A stretch of 64,000 nucleotides of DNA from Portulaca oleracea. Lineage: Eukaryota; Streptophyta; Magnoliopsida; Caryophyllales; Portulacaceae. Shown here in pieces: positions 22,097 through 35,030 of the stretch. Below the pieces are notes generated by a model. That model saw only the letters and a list, made by a program, of their open reading frames with translations, searched no databases and had not been told where the DNA came from. Position numbers and translations under genes: made by a program. The DNA lies in contig CM055890.1 in NCBI GenBank assembly GCA_029582165.1, forward strand, positions 8,869,787 through 8,933,786, in the 5' to 3' direction. Numbering within the stretch: position 1 is the first letter of the stretch; each line of letters opens with the position of its first letter.

Positions 22097-25000
22097 ATGT
22101 CTCTCTCTTTGCTGCGATCTCGAGTTTGCCGCTCTCTTTCCAAGTCCTCCGCCATTGATAACCTTCTCAACAAGAGCAGCAGCAACATCATCCCCCGACG
22201 ACTCTTCTGCACCAAAGAACCGCCATTATCATCTGCTTCTGCAGTTCATGATCAGCCTGCATCCTCCACTCCACCTCCACCTCCACCGTCACCTCCTCCG
22301 AAGAGGAATCCCTTTGCAACTGCCCTCAAATTCGGCTTTACTACTACTCTTCTTGGTGTTTCTGCTGCTGCTGGCTATGCCACATATGGTTCGTTCCCAT
22401 CTTGGGTTTGTTTTTATTGATTGATTGATTGATTGATTGAGCTGCTAATATGTGATTCAGTGTTACTGGAATTCGATTTGGTCAGCTGCTGCTTATTGGC
22501 TTCTGTTATTACGTGATGATTCATTGTTTCTATGATTGTTTTTGGAGTTAGATGGTGCTGTTGCTTTTATTAGAAATTGTTTGCGAGTAGTCGAGTAAGA
22601 TAGACCTAGAGACGTCATTTTGGTGAAATGAGAAATTGTGGAAATAAGAGGGGGGGGGGGTATTTTAGAGGTTCCAAACATAAGAAGGATTATGTCAAGG
22701 CTTTCGATATATAGTTCCATAATATATTTTTGGGTGCTCATGTTTTTCAAATTAGACACGTTTTACTGATGGAGTTTTGTGGATTTTGTTGCCGGGAAAC
22801 TTGCTGGGATGTATTGAGTATATTTTTTTTTCTTTTCGTTGAACTCAACTACCGGTGTGGCCCTGCTGATCTGGGTCTGGGGAGCGATGGGGCTTTAGTA
22901 CGGCTGACATTCTTTTCCACTGAGAGGCTGATTCGGTTGTTAGATTCTTATAATCTCTATTGGAATTGTTTGTACGAGTGAAGTTCACTGCTTGTTTTCA
23001 TTTTAGGAATGTTCTACTTCTACCCAGGTTGCATATTTGAGTGAGGAATATGGAAAGTCGAATAATGTGATTGAGAATAGTGGTAATGAAAATGGAAGTG
23101 TTCTTAAGGTATTCAACCATTTGCTGTCTGGGAAGAAAAGCTTATGCAAGTCTATCAATGTATAAGAGGTCATAAGTAATGTTTTCCTGAATCAGCAAGC
23201 TTCTTATTGAACTCTGTGGGTAAACTATTAGTTTGTATTTGCAGCATACACTGTGGACGAAATAGATGAGAAGACGAAAGCCTTTAGAAGTTCTGCAAAT
23301 TATCCCCAGGAAGATGATGATTCTGCCATCAGTGTAAGTATTTAATTTCTACCTACATTTGATCCTGTATTGCAATAATATTCAGGCTATGTTACAATAT
23401 TAACTGTTCCCTATTCCACTTGTGATGAAATGCCCATTGGGTTTTGTGTGCTTGTGTGTTGTGCAACCAGACATTTGATTTAAGTGGTGACAGTTGATTA
23501 AATCAACCAACACAAAATATAGGAAGCCAGCCATGAAAAGGAAAACCCTGCAAAAGGAGGCACTTTTATAGAAGCTACCCATAAATTCATCTCAACATCT
23601 TAAAATTCATCTGAAAGTCATGAAATTCCTTCTGGCTGTCGTGCTTGAAGAGCTCTGCAGTATTTTTCATCTCTGGACTCATGCAGAAGTTGTACCATAG
23701 CTTTCCTTATCAATTATTACCTGCCAAATAACGCCAAATGTGCAGATTATGCCAAATGTGTATGGTTGTGTCACCCTTTATCCCTTCAGTGAAATCTCAT
23801 TTGCTCTAGTTTAGAATTATTATGCCTTGCCAATCAGATCCTTCTCAGAACACTCGAGGAGTTCACAAGTAACATCTAGGGATAAATTCACACCCTTCAA
23901 AAACATTTTTTGGGGTAAATGTTCAATCTAGTCTTGGTAATATAACTAAGCAGCATTTATAAGCTTGTATTGTGGTAGACTGATGGGAAATGCCTCACTG
24001 TATTTTTGTTTTTTTTTTCAGTGTAATTTGTAAGTACTATGCAGTGCATGGTTTTTAATGTAGGGTAATTTTGGAATAGATACTTGGGCTTGGAGTTGGA
24101 TTTGTACTATACTCAACATGATATTATGCGGGAAGTCCAGTACTTTACGCGTTTCAAAATTCTGGGACTGATTTTGTAGTGAAGTAGTCCATAGATACTC
24201 AAGGATAATTGACCTTTAGTCCATCCAATGACTGCTGGAATTTCTTGCTCATATGCTTCACAGAAGCATGAGTCTTTTGTGGATTGGAAAGAAGACCTGT
24301 GGTTCTAGGAAAATCCAATAAACTGCTAAAGTCTACAGCCATGAGACAGGAACATTAGTGTCTAAAAGGATTAGAATAGTACTAGACAATATCATGTGAG
24401 CATCTTAAACTCAAAAGTTGTCGGAAGCTTGGGTTCTTGTACCTCAAAGCCTCTTATGTTGTCAGCTGTATCATTATCCAATTAAGCTGCTCCTAAATTT
24501 GTTCATTACAAGGACAGTTCACCATTATTGTGTGTTTGTTTCCACTACAACGTCCAAGAGATGAGGTGATATAGTTTTCTTGAAGTAACCCTCTCAGAGC
24601 TCTTGATCCACTGAATATTATCCAACACTGCTCATTTGAATGAAGTTGGATACTGGGTACATATCTAGGTGGCAGACACCCTTGTAGCTGGAATTTTGGA
24701 CTGGTAGACTTTGTCCAGAATTTGGACGTGTACTGGGTTTAGCCTTTTACTTGTTTTGGGACTTTGACCTTTCTTTAGCTGGACTATTTCTCTTTTAAAG
24801 AACTTTGTTCAGCCCTAGTATTGATGTAGTTGCCACTGGACTTCTGCTTCAGCGACTCAGTGCAAGGTGATTAATAGTACATTGGTACATGTTATATAGA
24901 TTCTTCATTCTTGAGGTTAGTTGCTGTGATTGATTAGATAATCAAGTAATGATGCCATCAAAGTTGACATCTGAACCACTGTACTGTTGGGTGAAAGGGA

Positions 25001-28000
25001 TATTTCCAGGATATACTGCTTAATTTGTTGGCTGTAATTACTGGATTTTCAAAATTCGAGCTATTTCTTAGAAATGTGCATCTTCTTCATGCAGAAATTT
25101 CGAGCAGCAGTGCAGTCAGCATATGTGACCGGTATGTTTCGTTCTGCCATATTATAAATTATGGTTTCCTAAATTGTATTGTTAATGGATGATTTGGATA
25201 GCTATACTGGCTATGTGCTCTGTTTCTGTATGCATGATGTGCTGCTTGAAAGCTGAATCAACTATCAAGAAATATTTGCGTGTTATCCTTGTATTTTCCA
25301 TTCCTAATTCCTATTGGGACTATAGAAACGATACTCAGTTCCGACTGTTTTGGTGGACTTTGTAAAATATTATTTACATGTTCATCTTGGTTATTCAAAG
25401 TCCTTGGCTGGCCTTGTGTAATTTCACTTAATTATTTATTTTTTTAAAAATGACTATCGATTGCTACTTCAATCTACATTTGCTGTGGGTTGGTCACCTG
25501 TTAGGTCAACCGGTTAGGGACTCTTAAATCAGGTCAATGCTGGGTCAGGCCTATCCTGTATCAGGTCAATGGTGAGCCGATCTATAGCAAAATGCTGCAT
25601 TAGGCGAGCAATTCTTGTTATTTTATGTACATAATTTTGTGAATTGGTCCCCTACATTGAGGCTTTTGTGGCTTCACCCAAAGTGCATCTGTTGTCTACT
25701 TGTCTTATTGTGTCATCGTCTCAAGTGCATTGGCGATCAAATGAGGTCAAATGGAATAAACTTTTAGGATATATTGACAAGCTTGCAGAAATAGTTTCTC
25801 TTATTGTGTTATTACCTGATTCTGGATAATTATCTTGATTGACCTCGAGGGATAGGCCAATATACAACCACACGGACAAATGATAAAGATATAAGATCAC
25901 AACAACATGGATGGAGTTTTATATATTTAGTTCCCGACTTCCCGATCCATGTAACATGTAACCTTCATCAGGCTCCTGTATGTTGCATTGTTATTTAATG
26001 ACATCCTTTGTTAGAAAAAGTTGCTGGCTACTTGATTGAAAGAGACTGATATCTAAATGGGTTTTAAGCTTCTAGCTTTATGCCATAAGTACTTCAATTT
26101 TCTCTGTCTTGTATGATGCATGATTAGAAGTCTTATGAAATCAATGTCATTCAAATGTCCTGAATATATGCAATGTATCAGCAATGTCTAACGTGGTAGC
26201 TTAGGCTACTCTAGCTTGTAGCATCTTAGTAATTTAGTTATTATTAAGTTATTTTGCAAATGTGGGGCTCAACCGCTCAAATGCATGTCACAAGGGTTGC
26301 CGTGAGTATCTTGTGTGCGAAATAAACAAGCTGTTGAGTAAAAGGCATCTTAATGTCGTCTTATCTTAGTTAATGGATATGCAAAAGTGGTTTCCCCGTT
26401 CCATAGAAAACTTTGAACTAATGATCAGGGATGTATTTACGGTAATGTTCTGTAATTCTGCTCATTTATAGTAACCAGTGTGCCAGTATTTTCCTTTGAG
26501 CGCAATATGTGTCATTTATCTGCGAGTTTGTACCTTTAATCAATCAATAGTTGGTAATATAATCGACTGTTTTCTGCAATATCAGTGCCTGCTAAAGCAA
26601 TCGACTTTTACCTGGACTCGAGGAGAACCATTGAAGAGCTAGTCCGAGTAAGTTTTTTTGTAACTTGGTTTTATTTGCGTCATATTCATTTGTAACCTTG
26701 TTAGCCAGATCTGATTGCATTCTTTCTCTTTGTTAGAGCTTCACCGAACCTTTGTCAGATAAACTTCTTCCCGATTTGCCGCCTAATATACCAAGCCATG
26801 TGTGTACACTAGTCTTGGATTTGAATGAGACTTTAGTGTACTCTGATTGGAAGGTAATCTTGTGTTTCATCTTTCAATTTGAACTGCTTAATTCTTTCTA
26901 TTATTTGATGGGAACCAATGGTTAGTCCCCACACCAGTGAAGGAGAAACCTATCACACTGGTGCTAGAGGATAATTAAAGTTATGAGGGCATCTCAATGT
27001 TTATCTGTCTGATGATGGAATTTTCATCTTTTTGGTAATTTGTGCAGCGTGAAAGGGGTTGGAGAACCTTTAAAAGACCCGGTGTAAATGCCTTCCTTGA
27101 AAATCTTGCGCAGTTTTATGAAATTGTTATTTATTCAGACCACCTGAATATGGTAATTTCGGTGCCCATGCTTGTTCTTGTTATTTTCTTTCTTTATTGC
27201 CTGGAATATTGCTATGATATCTTCTGTAATCCATTGTTGGCAGTACGTAGACCCAGTTGTTGACAGATTGGATGAAAAGCATTGTTTAATAAGCTATAGG
27301 TTGTCCAGATCTGCAACAAGATATCAGGATGGAAAGCATTTTAGGGTAAGCCAAATTATTTTCATATTGTTCCTTTTACATCACTGCCAATTTTGTTTTA
27401 TTTTATTTGTATCTTTTTTTTATGTTGGGGGGGGGGGGGGTTTAAAGGAATACAATCTATTTTTTCCTCAAGTGGTAAGGGTCCATTGGTGTGAATTTTT
27501 TTTCCGGAGAAACAGTGCTTTATTTTTAAAAATTTGGCTCACAGTTTGATATAGTTGTTGCTTTTATGTATGCTTCATTCCTAATGTATTACAACCATCT
27601 TCCTATAGATTCCTCTTCTCACCCACCTGAACAGTCCTTACCAATCCCATGTGCACAGGTAGAGGAAGAAAGCAGCCTTTTTTGTGGGTGGGTTGGGGAT
27701 GGTGTTCTCTCTGTCTTGCTACCTTTGTGCTGTCTGTGGTTTTCTTCTAATATTGGCATTAGGAAACCACATAGTGCACAATGGGGCTGACTGTTACATT
27801 ACTTATAGGCATTAGGAAACCTCTTAGGACTTGCAATCTCACTCTTGGATATAGAAACGCCACCAAGAGATCAAAAACCACTTAGGACTTGCAATCTCAC
27901 TGTTGGATATAGAAATGCCACCAAGAGATCAAAAACAAGCTCTACTTATCACCCCTTGATTAGCCAAATCAAGATACAGAGGTAGAAATTTCAAGAGTTA

Positions 28001-31000
28001 TTAGGACACTCACAAACACCTCTACGTTTGACATAAGCTCTCTTTATTACTCAAACTCAACTATTAAACCAGGTTACAAGAGTCATATATTTAAAAACAT
28101 ACCAAGCTAGCACACACACACCTCTACGTTTGACATAAGCTTTCCTAAACATGAAATAACCTCTAAACATGATTAATTAAGCTAAGCAACTTCGAATTCA
28201 GCAGCTCCTTTCCTTCTCCTTGAGGTTTTGCGCCCAAAATAATTGAGAGACAACCACTTGATTGAAGACACACGTGAGGCTCTCATTGAACCAGCCCAAA
28301 AGACTTAGCTCCATTCTCAACATGACACCTCCTCCTTGCTTGCTTGTTGGTCTTTCCCTTGCTGCTAGGTTTCCTCTTGAACCAGATTTGAAGGGGGAAT
28401 TTTGAATACATAGGTGAAAACGCCGAAATACCCCTTAACAAACCCAAAATTCCAAGCTGGGCAGATTTGGCTTCTGCCGGGCTTAGTTTCAAAAAGCGCG
28501 CGCCTCGTCCCCTCCACGCCTTTTGCGCCTTGTGATGCGCTTTATGGAGCTTTGACTATTCAACTCGCTAAACTATATGAAATGTTCAGTGTATTTTGAA
28601 AAAACCCCTTGTAGGCTGTGAGGAAACCCTAGACTGTGCAATTCCCTTCCCTTCTTCCTCTCTTCTCGCGTAACAAGCAATTTATTTCGCATATTTCGGT
28701 GTTACACCTTATATTAAAGACAATTTGTGTGATTTTTTGTCGTATTACTTGTGTCTAATTCATTATTTGATTCCCTTTCTGAGCTTATTGTGTGAAAATA
28801 TAGTTTGGAAAAAACTGTGCTTTGGTGTGCCTCGCATGCATGGAGCGCGCGCTTTTTCTCTGCGCTGCAAGCCTCGGGCCTCGGGGACCTATGCACTTTT
28901 TGGCATCTCACGCTATTTTAATCTAAGCTACTGGGTACATTCCGACTGTTTGATATGAATGATATACCAAATGAACTCCAAATTGGACGTGTGATAGCTT
29001 TTTGGAAAGCTTATTCGTAGCCCTTCAAAGTCCCATTGGGCTATACCTGAAGAGATCTATCAATTAAGAGATATACACGTAAACAGATAAGGTACCAAAC
29101 TGGATGAATGATATTCCAAACTGTTTGTAACTTGCTTGACTTCTTGGGCTGCCAAATAACACGTAGCTTGGTTTCCATCATTAGGAATGCAAATGGTGGA
29201 GGGCTGGCTAGATCTCCATCAAATGGCTATTGCATGAGTTTTTGCCTGTTTGTATTGCATTCAGATTCATGTCCTGAATGCTATGTTATAAAAAGCATTA
29301 CCTGAATTTTATGTTATAAAAAGTATTACATATCTTGCATGTTTGGATCTCCAGATATAATGAGTGGAGAATGGGTGTGTTTGTGCTCCATCTGAATTTG
29401 CTTGGTTTTGTACACATCCTTATTATTATGTATGCTAAATTTCAGGACACTTGTTAGACAGCTGTCAGGGCATAGTATTTCTTTGTTGTCTGAAATTGTA
29501 TTATCTACTTATCAAAAAGGTGTGAAGAGCATTATATATGAACACTGTCATTTGCTACTGCAGGATCTGTCAAAGCTTAATCGTGACCCTTCAAAGGTTA
29601 TTTATATAAGTGCTCATGCACTTGAGAGTTGCCTTCAGCCCGAAAACTGTATTGAAATCAAACCGTGGATGGGTGAAGATGTGAGCGATACTACTCTTCT
29701 GGATCTTATTCCATTTCTTGAATGTAAGTTTCCTTTAAACTTTATGCAATGTCAAATGCTACTAATCATTTTCGTCTCAGCTACTGAGCGTGGTCAAGAT
29801 ATTTATATATTTTCTATTTCAGTTCTTGGCCGGAGTGGGGCAGCTGATGTTCGACAAGTCCTGGCATCATATCAGGGACGTGACATTCCCAAGGAGTTCA
29901 TTGAACGCTCTAAAGAGCATCAGAGGTCAGTTATCTCACATATTGTGCATAGTTGTGATGCATGTTTTGGTCGTAGTTCAGGAGACCCTGTAAATCACCT
30001 CATGTTGTGTTATTGGCTATGCTGCTCTTGTGTTGGACTGCACAAAATAGTTTGCTCTATTTTGGTCTAAAATGGATTTTCAGGTAACGATACCTATGTC
30101 TGAGTGTCTGGTGTCTGACTGGGTGCATTGGCGGGACTATACTGGAGTTAGTTGTTGTACATTGGAGTTGTGTTCTTACTTGCCATTCCAGCTCATGAAC
30201 CAAGTCACCCCCCCCCCCACAACAAAAAAAAGGAAAAAAAACACCCTAATTTAAATGCTTTCTCAAAAGGAAAAAAGCCTGCTGTGTCCACAATGACCTG
30301 CTCTCAATTCTATCATGAGTACAGTTATTTAGTACCTTACAGAATCTGTGGTGTTGCACCATCGGCCATAATTCAAATATGCTACTGATTGCGAATCTTT
30401 TGATTCTGGCATTTGTAACGTGAGCTGGTTTCTAGTGCTTTGATCCTTCCAACTGGAGTTGTAAAGGGCAATGCTTGAAACAACACTTCTCTCAAGTTGC
30501 CAAACATGCTTGCAGCCCTGCCCAACACAAAAGTACCCAAAGTACAAGTGCCTGTCCCTGCTTTTATCCCTCATCTGTGTTATGTCTTCTTTTGCAAATG
30601 TTTCCATTAGCATACTTCTCTCACGTTGGCAAAACCTTCTCCCAAAAGAAACAGAGAAAAATACCCAAAATATAAGTATGCATTCCCCCTTTTATGTCAT
30701 CTCTCATGTCTTTGTCTGCAAATATCTCCACTAGTCATTGTCATCTTGGCTGGCTAGTCATCCACTTTCTGTCAGTAGCCCCTGCATTTTTGGGTTTAAG
30801 GTGGTGAGACACTATGACAAAACATGAGGCTAGAGGATATATATATGTATATATATATATATATGTGGTTGTATATTTCTGTTGTAATAGAATAGTTTGC
30901 CATAGAGTTACGTGAACTTCTTTCTCTGTGAAATTAGATTTATCTTTGTCCGGAATTTGGTAGAGTACTGACTGGACGTGTCATTGTCATGTTGCAGGCG

Positions 31001-31037
31001 TATGCAAGAGCAGAAAAGCCGTTTCTGGAGACGATGA
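22097..31037 (+). CDS. TIM50: Mitochondrial import inner membrane translocase subunit TIM50 (10 exons, 368 aa)
   Basis: TIM50 is the receptor subunit of the TIM23 complex; it binds presequences in the intermembrane space and passes them to the inner-membrane channel. Exons: 22097-22388, 23245-23333, 25095-25131, 26586-26647, 26737-26853, 27048-27152, 27244-27345, 29564-29723, 29823-29925, 30998-31037. All junctions are GT/AG, the frame is continuous and the total of 1,107 nt matches the family's usual length. Residues 1-40 form an Arg/Ser-rich presequence (RRLF at 34-37). Pro-rich 59-68 precedes a membrane segment at ~79-95. YTVDEIDEKTKAF opens the soluble part. The NIF/FCP1-like domain begins near 182 with DLNET (188-192), where a catalytic phosphatase would have DxDxT; plant TIM50 proteins normally have Asn here, so catalysis is doubtful. 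RGWRTFKRPG, DLSKLNRDPSK and the C-terminus RFWRR are hallmarks. Expression is probably constitutive. Confidence 0.95.
22389..23244 (+). other. TIM50 intron 1
   Basis: Contains a (TTGA)n microsatellite (22,415-22,440) and an 11-base G run (22,650-22,660). An 81-nt open stretch with splice-like edges (23,028-23,108) does not fit the reading phase of the flanking exons. Confidence 0.8.
23334..25094 (+). other. TIM50 intron 2
   Basis: 1.76 kb of non-coding DNA in which I see no recognisable element. Confidence 0.8.
25132..26585 (+). other. TIM50 intron 3
   Basis: 1.45 kb. A cluster of GGTCAA/GGTCAG words at 25,495-25,575 resembles the GGTCAACCGG-rich DNA at 40,030-40,165. Otherwise nothing recognisable. 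Confidence 0.75.
27346..29563 (+). other. TIM50 intron 7, enlarged by repeats
   Basis: 2.2 kb. It contains a G14 run (27,427-27,440) and a 58-bp tandem duplication (27,823-27,880 and 27,881-27,937, differing at a few bases). CCTCTACGTTTGACATAAGC occurs twice about 103 bp apart (near 28,018 and 28,121), and a 28-bp tandem pair lies near 29,274-29,330. TTTATT at 28,042-28,047 (AATAAA on the minus strand), together with the repeats, suggests an old retroelement LTR inserted in antisense, but I could not fix ends. Confidence 0.6.
27823..27937. repeat. 58-bp tandem duplication in TIM50 intron 7
   Basis: CTTAGGACTTGCAATCTCAC begins both copies (27,823 and 27,881) and ATCAAAAAC ends both. The copies differ by G/C and C/T changes only. 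Confidence 0.9.
29926..30997 (+). other. TIM50 intron 9
   Basis: Contains a C11 run (30,208-30,218) followed by an A-rich stretch, and a (TA)n tract near 30,838-30,863. No other element seen. Confidence 0.75.
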
Positions 31038-32025
31038 TTTCAATCTCTTCTTAGAACATGAAAGAAAAAAGAAAAGCTGTGGGCTGAGTCTTATAGGTAT
31101 AGCCGCTAATCTCTTGAGCTTTCTCGTGAACTATGAAATTGAGCGCACAGGCATCCAAGGATACTGAGCAAGGCTTCCAATTCGCATGCATAACCAATAG
31201 TATGGGATTTTGGAATTCCCATATACCAACTTTTTGAAACCATTGATCATTTTGGTGATAGCTAGTCTGTCTATTAACAGCATTAGGTTCTTTTTAAACG
31301 TTTGATTCTTTTTCGCTACTGTAGAGCGCAATGAGATGAGGAATCTCTGCATTATTCCTGGGAACTTGTTCCTTACAATACATGATAGCCACAGTTGGCT
31401 ATAGTTTGCAAGCTTTTTGTCTCATTTTGATCTTATTCAAGGACTATCACCAAACATGGAGATAATTGGATGAAAAGGAAAGGGTAGGTCTGTAAATGAT
31501 TTCTGCCCTCGGTTTCCCGATTGGGTTTGTGTTTCAAGGCATTAGTGATAGTTTCCGATAACTATTAGTCGCACTGTTGCAATTTGTGCTACTGCTAACT
31601 GCTATACATTAGAGCAACACGACAAAGCAAACGAAACTGGAACTCTGAATTCTAAACTTGAGGTAATGCATCTGTGTACTTCCTTTTGGAGGTAAAAAAG
31701 TTTTTTTAAAAAACTGCCAGAACTGTAAAGTGAAAAGGAAAAATAATTGTAAAATTGAAAGCGTGGAAATTAAATGGAAGAAAGTTCGTAAAACTAGTGA
31801 GCTGATGAGAAGAAACTTGACTAAGGCCCATGCAACGTACCATTGACACTCTAGATTTGACTGTTGGTGTTCAAACTTGGGCTCTATTCTTTTTGAGTGA
31901 AGGAAAAGTTATGTATGGTAAAGTAAAATTAGGTAAGGTAAAGTAAGTAAAGCAGTGGAATATGTAAATATTATATTATTTATTTTTTATTTTTAAATAA
32001 ATTTTATGAGTTGAATACAATTCTA
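31038..32025. other. TIM50 3' flank and spacer
   Basis: No coding sequence recognised. The TIM50 3' UTR should occupy the first few hundred bases, but no single poly(A) signal stands out. Repeated GGTAAAGTAA-like words occur near 31,917-31,950. Confidence 0.6.
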
Positions 32026-33262
32026 AATATAAAAGGTTTTTGGATGTTAATATACTGAATTTTTGGGGTATTAGATAATAATGCATTGAACTTACTTTGG
32101 ACAATAATATACTGTACTTTGGGGGTGTTGAATTATAATGCACCCAGAACGATTCTGTCAATGACTGATTCGTTGGTAATCATACGTAGTAGTGGAGGAG
32201 ATGAATCGACCCAAAAATATTTAAACTTATGACATGTCAGCTAATCCACGCATAAGCAAAGGGAATCAACTTTGAAAAATAGAAAAAACATAAAATTACA
32301 TTTGCTTAAACGTGTTTTAATTAAGAGATTGTTGTAGTTGTATATGAAATAACCCTAGGGGGGTGATTAGGATTATGTAAATATTCTGCACTTCAATCAA
32401 CACAACTAGGTTAAATAGCACTTTTAAATACTGAAAATAACTTCTTTATTATTGAACAAAAATTGCTTAAGGGAAGAGGTTACAACTCAGCTAGTAAGAG
32501 GACTGTGAGGTCCTCATAACAGCTTACAGAGGCAGAAGACTGGGCAGCTGTCTTCTGATCTTGAGGCCTCACAGAAGAGGCGATTACACACAGTGACCTC
32601 ACTCAACAGAGGATCACTGGACACAAACAACCTTACGACCGCAGAGGGTCCTCGCTAGTTAGATCACTGGTTACAAAACTCACCACAACCCAAATGTGGT
32701 TACACTCAGAATTCACACAATTCCTACACTCAGAGTTTTCTTTCACAAAATTCCTACAACTGATTTTCTTCCTTGAAAATCGATAATTGGTTACAAAGAA
32801 GAGGCAACAATATATAGGGTCTTGGAGGCAACAACTACTTTCCTTTCTTCAGAATATTTTCCATATTAGATCGGATCCACAATCTTGCCGCGCAATCTTC
32901 TTAGCTCCATATTTCTTTCCTTCTTGTTTGGTCTCTAAAATAAGGAAGGTCAAATCATTATAATATACTATCACAGAAATATGGATAAGAGATGAGATTA
33001 AGATATGATTGATACTTCCCTAAATTATCTTTCAAACAAAATACTGCTGAGGTGGCTAAATTTAGATATTATTTAACCAATTTATTTTCTCGGAATGCCA
33101 TGTAAGATCGCTACCAAGTCGACCACCGTCGAAATCGTTACAAGTGTATTATTGTCCAACACCCCTTAAAGTTCAGTGCATTATTGTCCAAGGTTAAAGT
33201 TAAGTACATTATTATCTGATACCCCAAAAGTTCAATATATTAGCAACCAAAAGTCCAAATAT
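32026..33262. mobile_element. Foldback-type MITE (copy B), interrupted by a copia-like solo LTR
   Basis: The left arm (32,026-32,190) and the reverse complement of the right arm (33,110-33,262) match over more than 100 bp. Shared words include TTTTGGGGTAT, TAGATAATAATG or CAGATAATAATG, and TTGGACAATAATRYACTG. Each arm is itself a run of two to three related ~50-bp sub-repeats (TTAATATACTGAAT..., ATAATGCATTGAAC..., ATAATATACTGTAC...). The outer ends are approximate. The middle is occupied by the LTR listed next. Confidence 0.65.
32330..33038 (-). mobile_element. Solo LTR, copia-like, minus strand
   Basis: On the minus strand it runs from TGTTTGAAAG to TACAACA, with a TATA box CTATATATTG (plus-strand 32,809-32,818) and an AATAAA poly(A) signal ~365 bp downstream (plus-strand TTTATT at 32,445-32,450). 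This is the promoter and terminator arrangement of a copia LTR. Ends were chosen from TG/CA and ACAACA usage. No matching 5-bp target duplication is visible, so the upstream (right) end is uncertain. Confidence 0.55.
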
Positions 33263-33539
33263 AAATTATCTAAAAATATAGTGTTGTTTTTTTAGATAAT
33301 AAGGCAAAATATGGTAAAAAAAATTTAGATAATAAGGCAAAAAACAGGACCTTAACTTGAAAAAGAGTGAAATCAAAACAGAGGAGAGAGTGCTCATGAA
33401 TGATACTCTAAATTGAGAGTTGGTTACTTCATATACGCTCCACGGCTCCAAATCCGTGTATGGAAGCATTACTTCAGTCTCCTCAGTGTCAGGGACGGAT
33501 CTGGCTTAGTGCCAATGGAGTCAAACGACTCCTTAAAAA

Positions 33540-33571
<32 letters not shown>

Positions 33572-33659
33572 TATATAAATTATGCACATAAGTAAATATT
33601 AAGTGAAGTTTAGGTTAGCGGTTAGCGCGCTTTTCTATGGGTGGGGAGTGGAAAATACG

Positions 33660-33681
33660 AACATGCTCTCGGGAGCATGTT
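33660..33681. other. Perfect hairpin containing GAGCAT
   Basis: AACATGCTC and GAGCATGTT are exact complements around TCGG. The GAGCAT hexamer is also the core of the minisatellite that starts ~220 bp downstream in the same element. Confidence 0.75.
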
Positions 33682-33895
33682 GCATCATGCGCCCAAACCC
33701 TCATGGCGGCCCCCTTCATTCCTTTACATGTCTTTCCTTTTTTTTTAAATGTATTATCTTATTTTAATTCACATCCAAATGATTAAATTTAAATAGTGTT
33801 TGAGTCTAAAAATTATGCATTCTTTTGAGTTTCTCAATCCAACCCATTTATATTATTTATTTATTTATTTTGATTTGTAATATTATTTTGGAGTA

Positions 33896-35030
33896 TGTAT
33901 TATGAGCATAATAGTTATATTTTATGAGCATAGTAGTTATGTGTTATGAGCATAATAGTTATATGTTATGAGCATAGTAGTTATGTGTTATGAACATAAT
34001 AGTTATATGTCATGAACATAGTAGTTATACAGTATGAACATTGGTGTAGAGACTTATGAGCATTTGCCTTGTAGGTTATGAGCATAATAGTTATAAGTTA
34101 TGAGCATAATAGCTAGTAGTTGAGGCTTATGAGTATTCATCTTGTAGGTTATGAGCATTAAAGTTGTAGGTCATGAGTAGGCTTGATGTAAGCATTATGA
34201 GCATAATAGTTATAAGTTACGAGCATAGTAGTTATATGGTATGAGCATTGGTGTAGAGACTTATGAGCATAATAGTTATAAATTATGAGCATAATAGTTG
34301 TACAATATGAGCATTGGTGTATAGGCTTATGAGCATTGGCTGTATAGGTTATGAGCATAATAGTTATAATTTAAGAGCATAATAGTTAGTAGTTAAGGCT
34401 TATGAGCATTGGTCTTGTAGGTTATGAGCATTAAAGTTGTAGGTCATGAGCATTGACCTTGTAGGTTATGAGCATAATAGTTATAAGTTATGAGCATAGT
34501 AATTGTACAACATGAGCATTGGTGTAGAGGCTTATGAGCATAATAGTTATAAGTTATGAGCATAGTAGTTGTACAGTATGAGCATTGGTATAGAAGCTTA
34601 TGAGCATTGGCCTTGTAGGTTATGAGTGTTATCGTTTTATGCAATGAGCATTGCCATTATAGGTAATGAGCATAGATTTTTAGAGAATCATGGAACACTC
34701 TAGTATAGATTTATGAGTATTGTAGTTTAGGTTTATGAGCATTCATGTACGAGTTTATGAGCACTATGGCATAAATTTAATTATGAACATTGTAGTTTAG
34801 GTTTATGAGCATTCATGTATGGGTTTATGAGCACTCTAGTATATGTTTATGAGCATCTATATTATCAATTATGAACATTGTATGAGATATGTTATGAGCA
34901 AGACCATTAGAGATTATGAGCAAGACTATTATTAATTATGAATATTCATCTATTGATTTATGAGCATTTATCTATTGATTTGTAAACATTATAATTTAGC
35001 TTTATGAATATTCTTATAATGATTTATAAC
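33896..35030. repeat. TATGAGCAT minisatellite
   Basis: TTATGAGCAT and close variants recur every 18-40 bp for over 1.1 kb, joined by a few spacer words (AATAGTTATAAG, TAGTAGTTGTACAG, TGGTGTAGAGGC, TGGCCTTGTAGG). The spacers recur in a preferred order, giving a ragged higher-order period of about 90-110 bp. Toward the right end (34,680-35,030) the unit changes to GTTTATGAGCATTCATGTA-type copies and decays. The long minus-strand reading frames here only translate the repeat. Confidence 0.88.

Noticed and set aside
23028..23108. Additional TIM50 exon.
   Set aside because: Its open frame is incompatible with the phase between exons 1 and 2, which join cleanly to give a normal TIM50 sequence. It is kept only as a possible cryptic exon.
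33896..35030. CRISPR-like array (regular short repeats with spacers).
   Set aside because: This is plant DNA, the spacers are themselves repeated, repeat spacing is irregular and no cas genes exist. It is a minisatellite.
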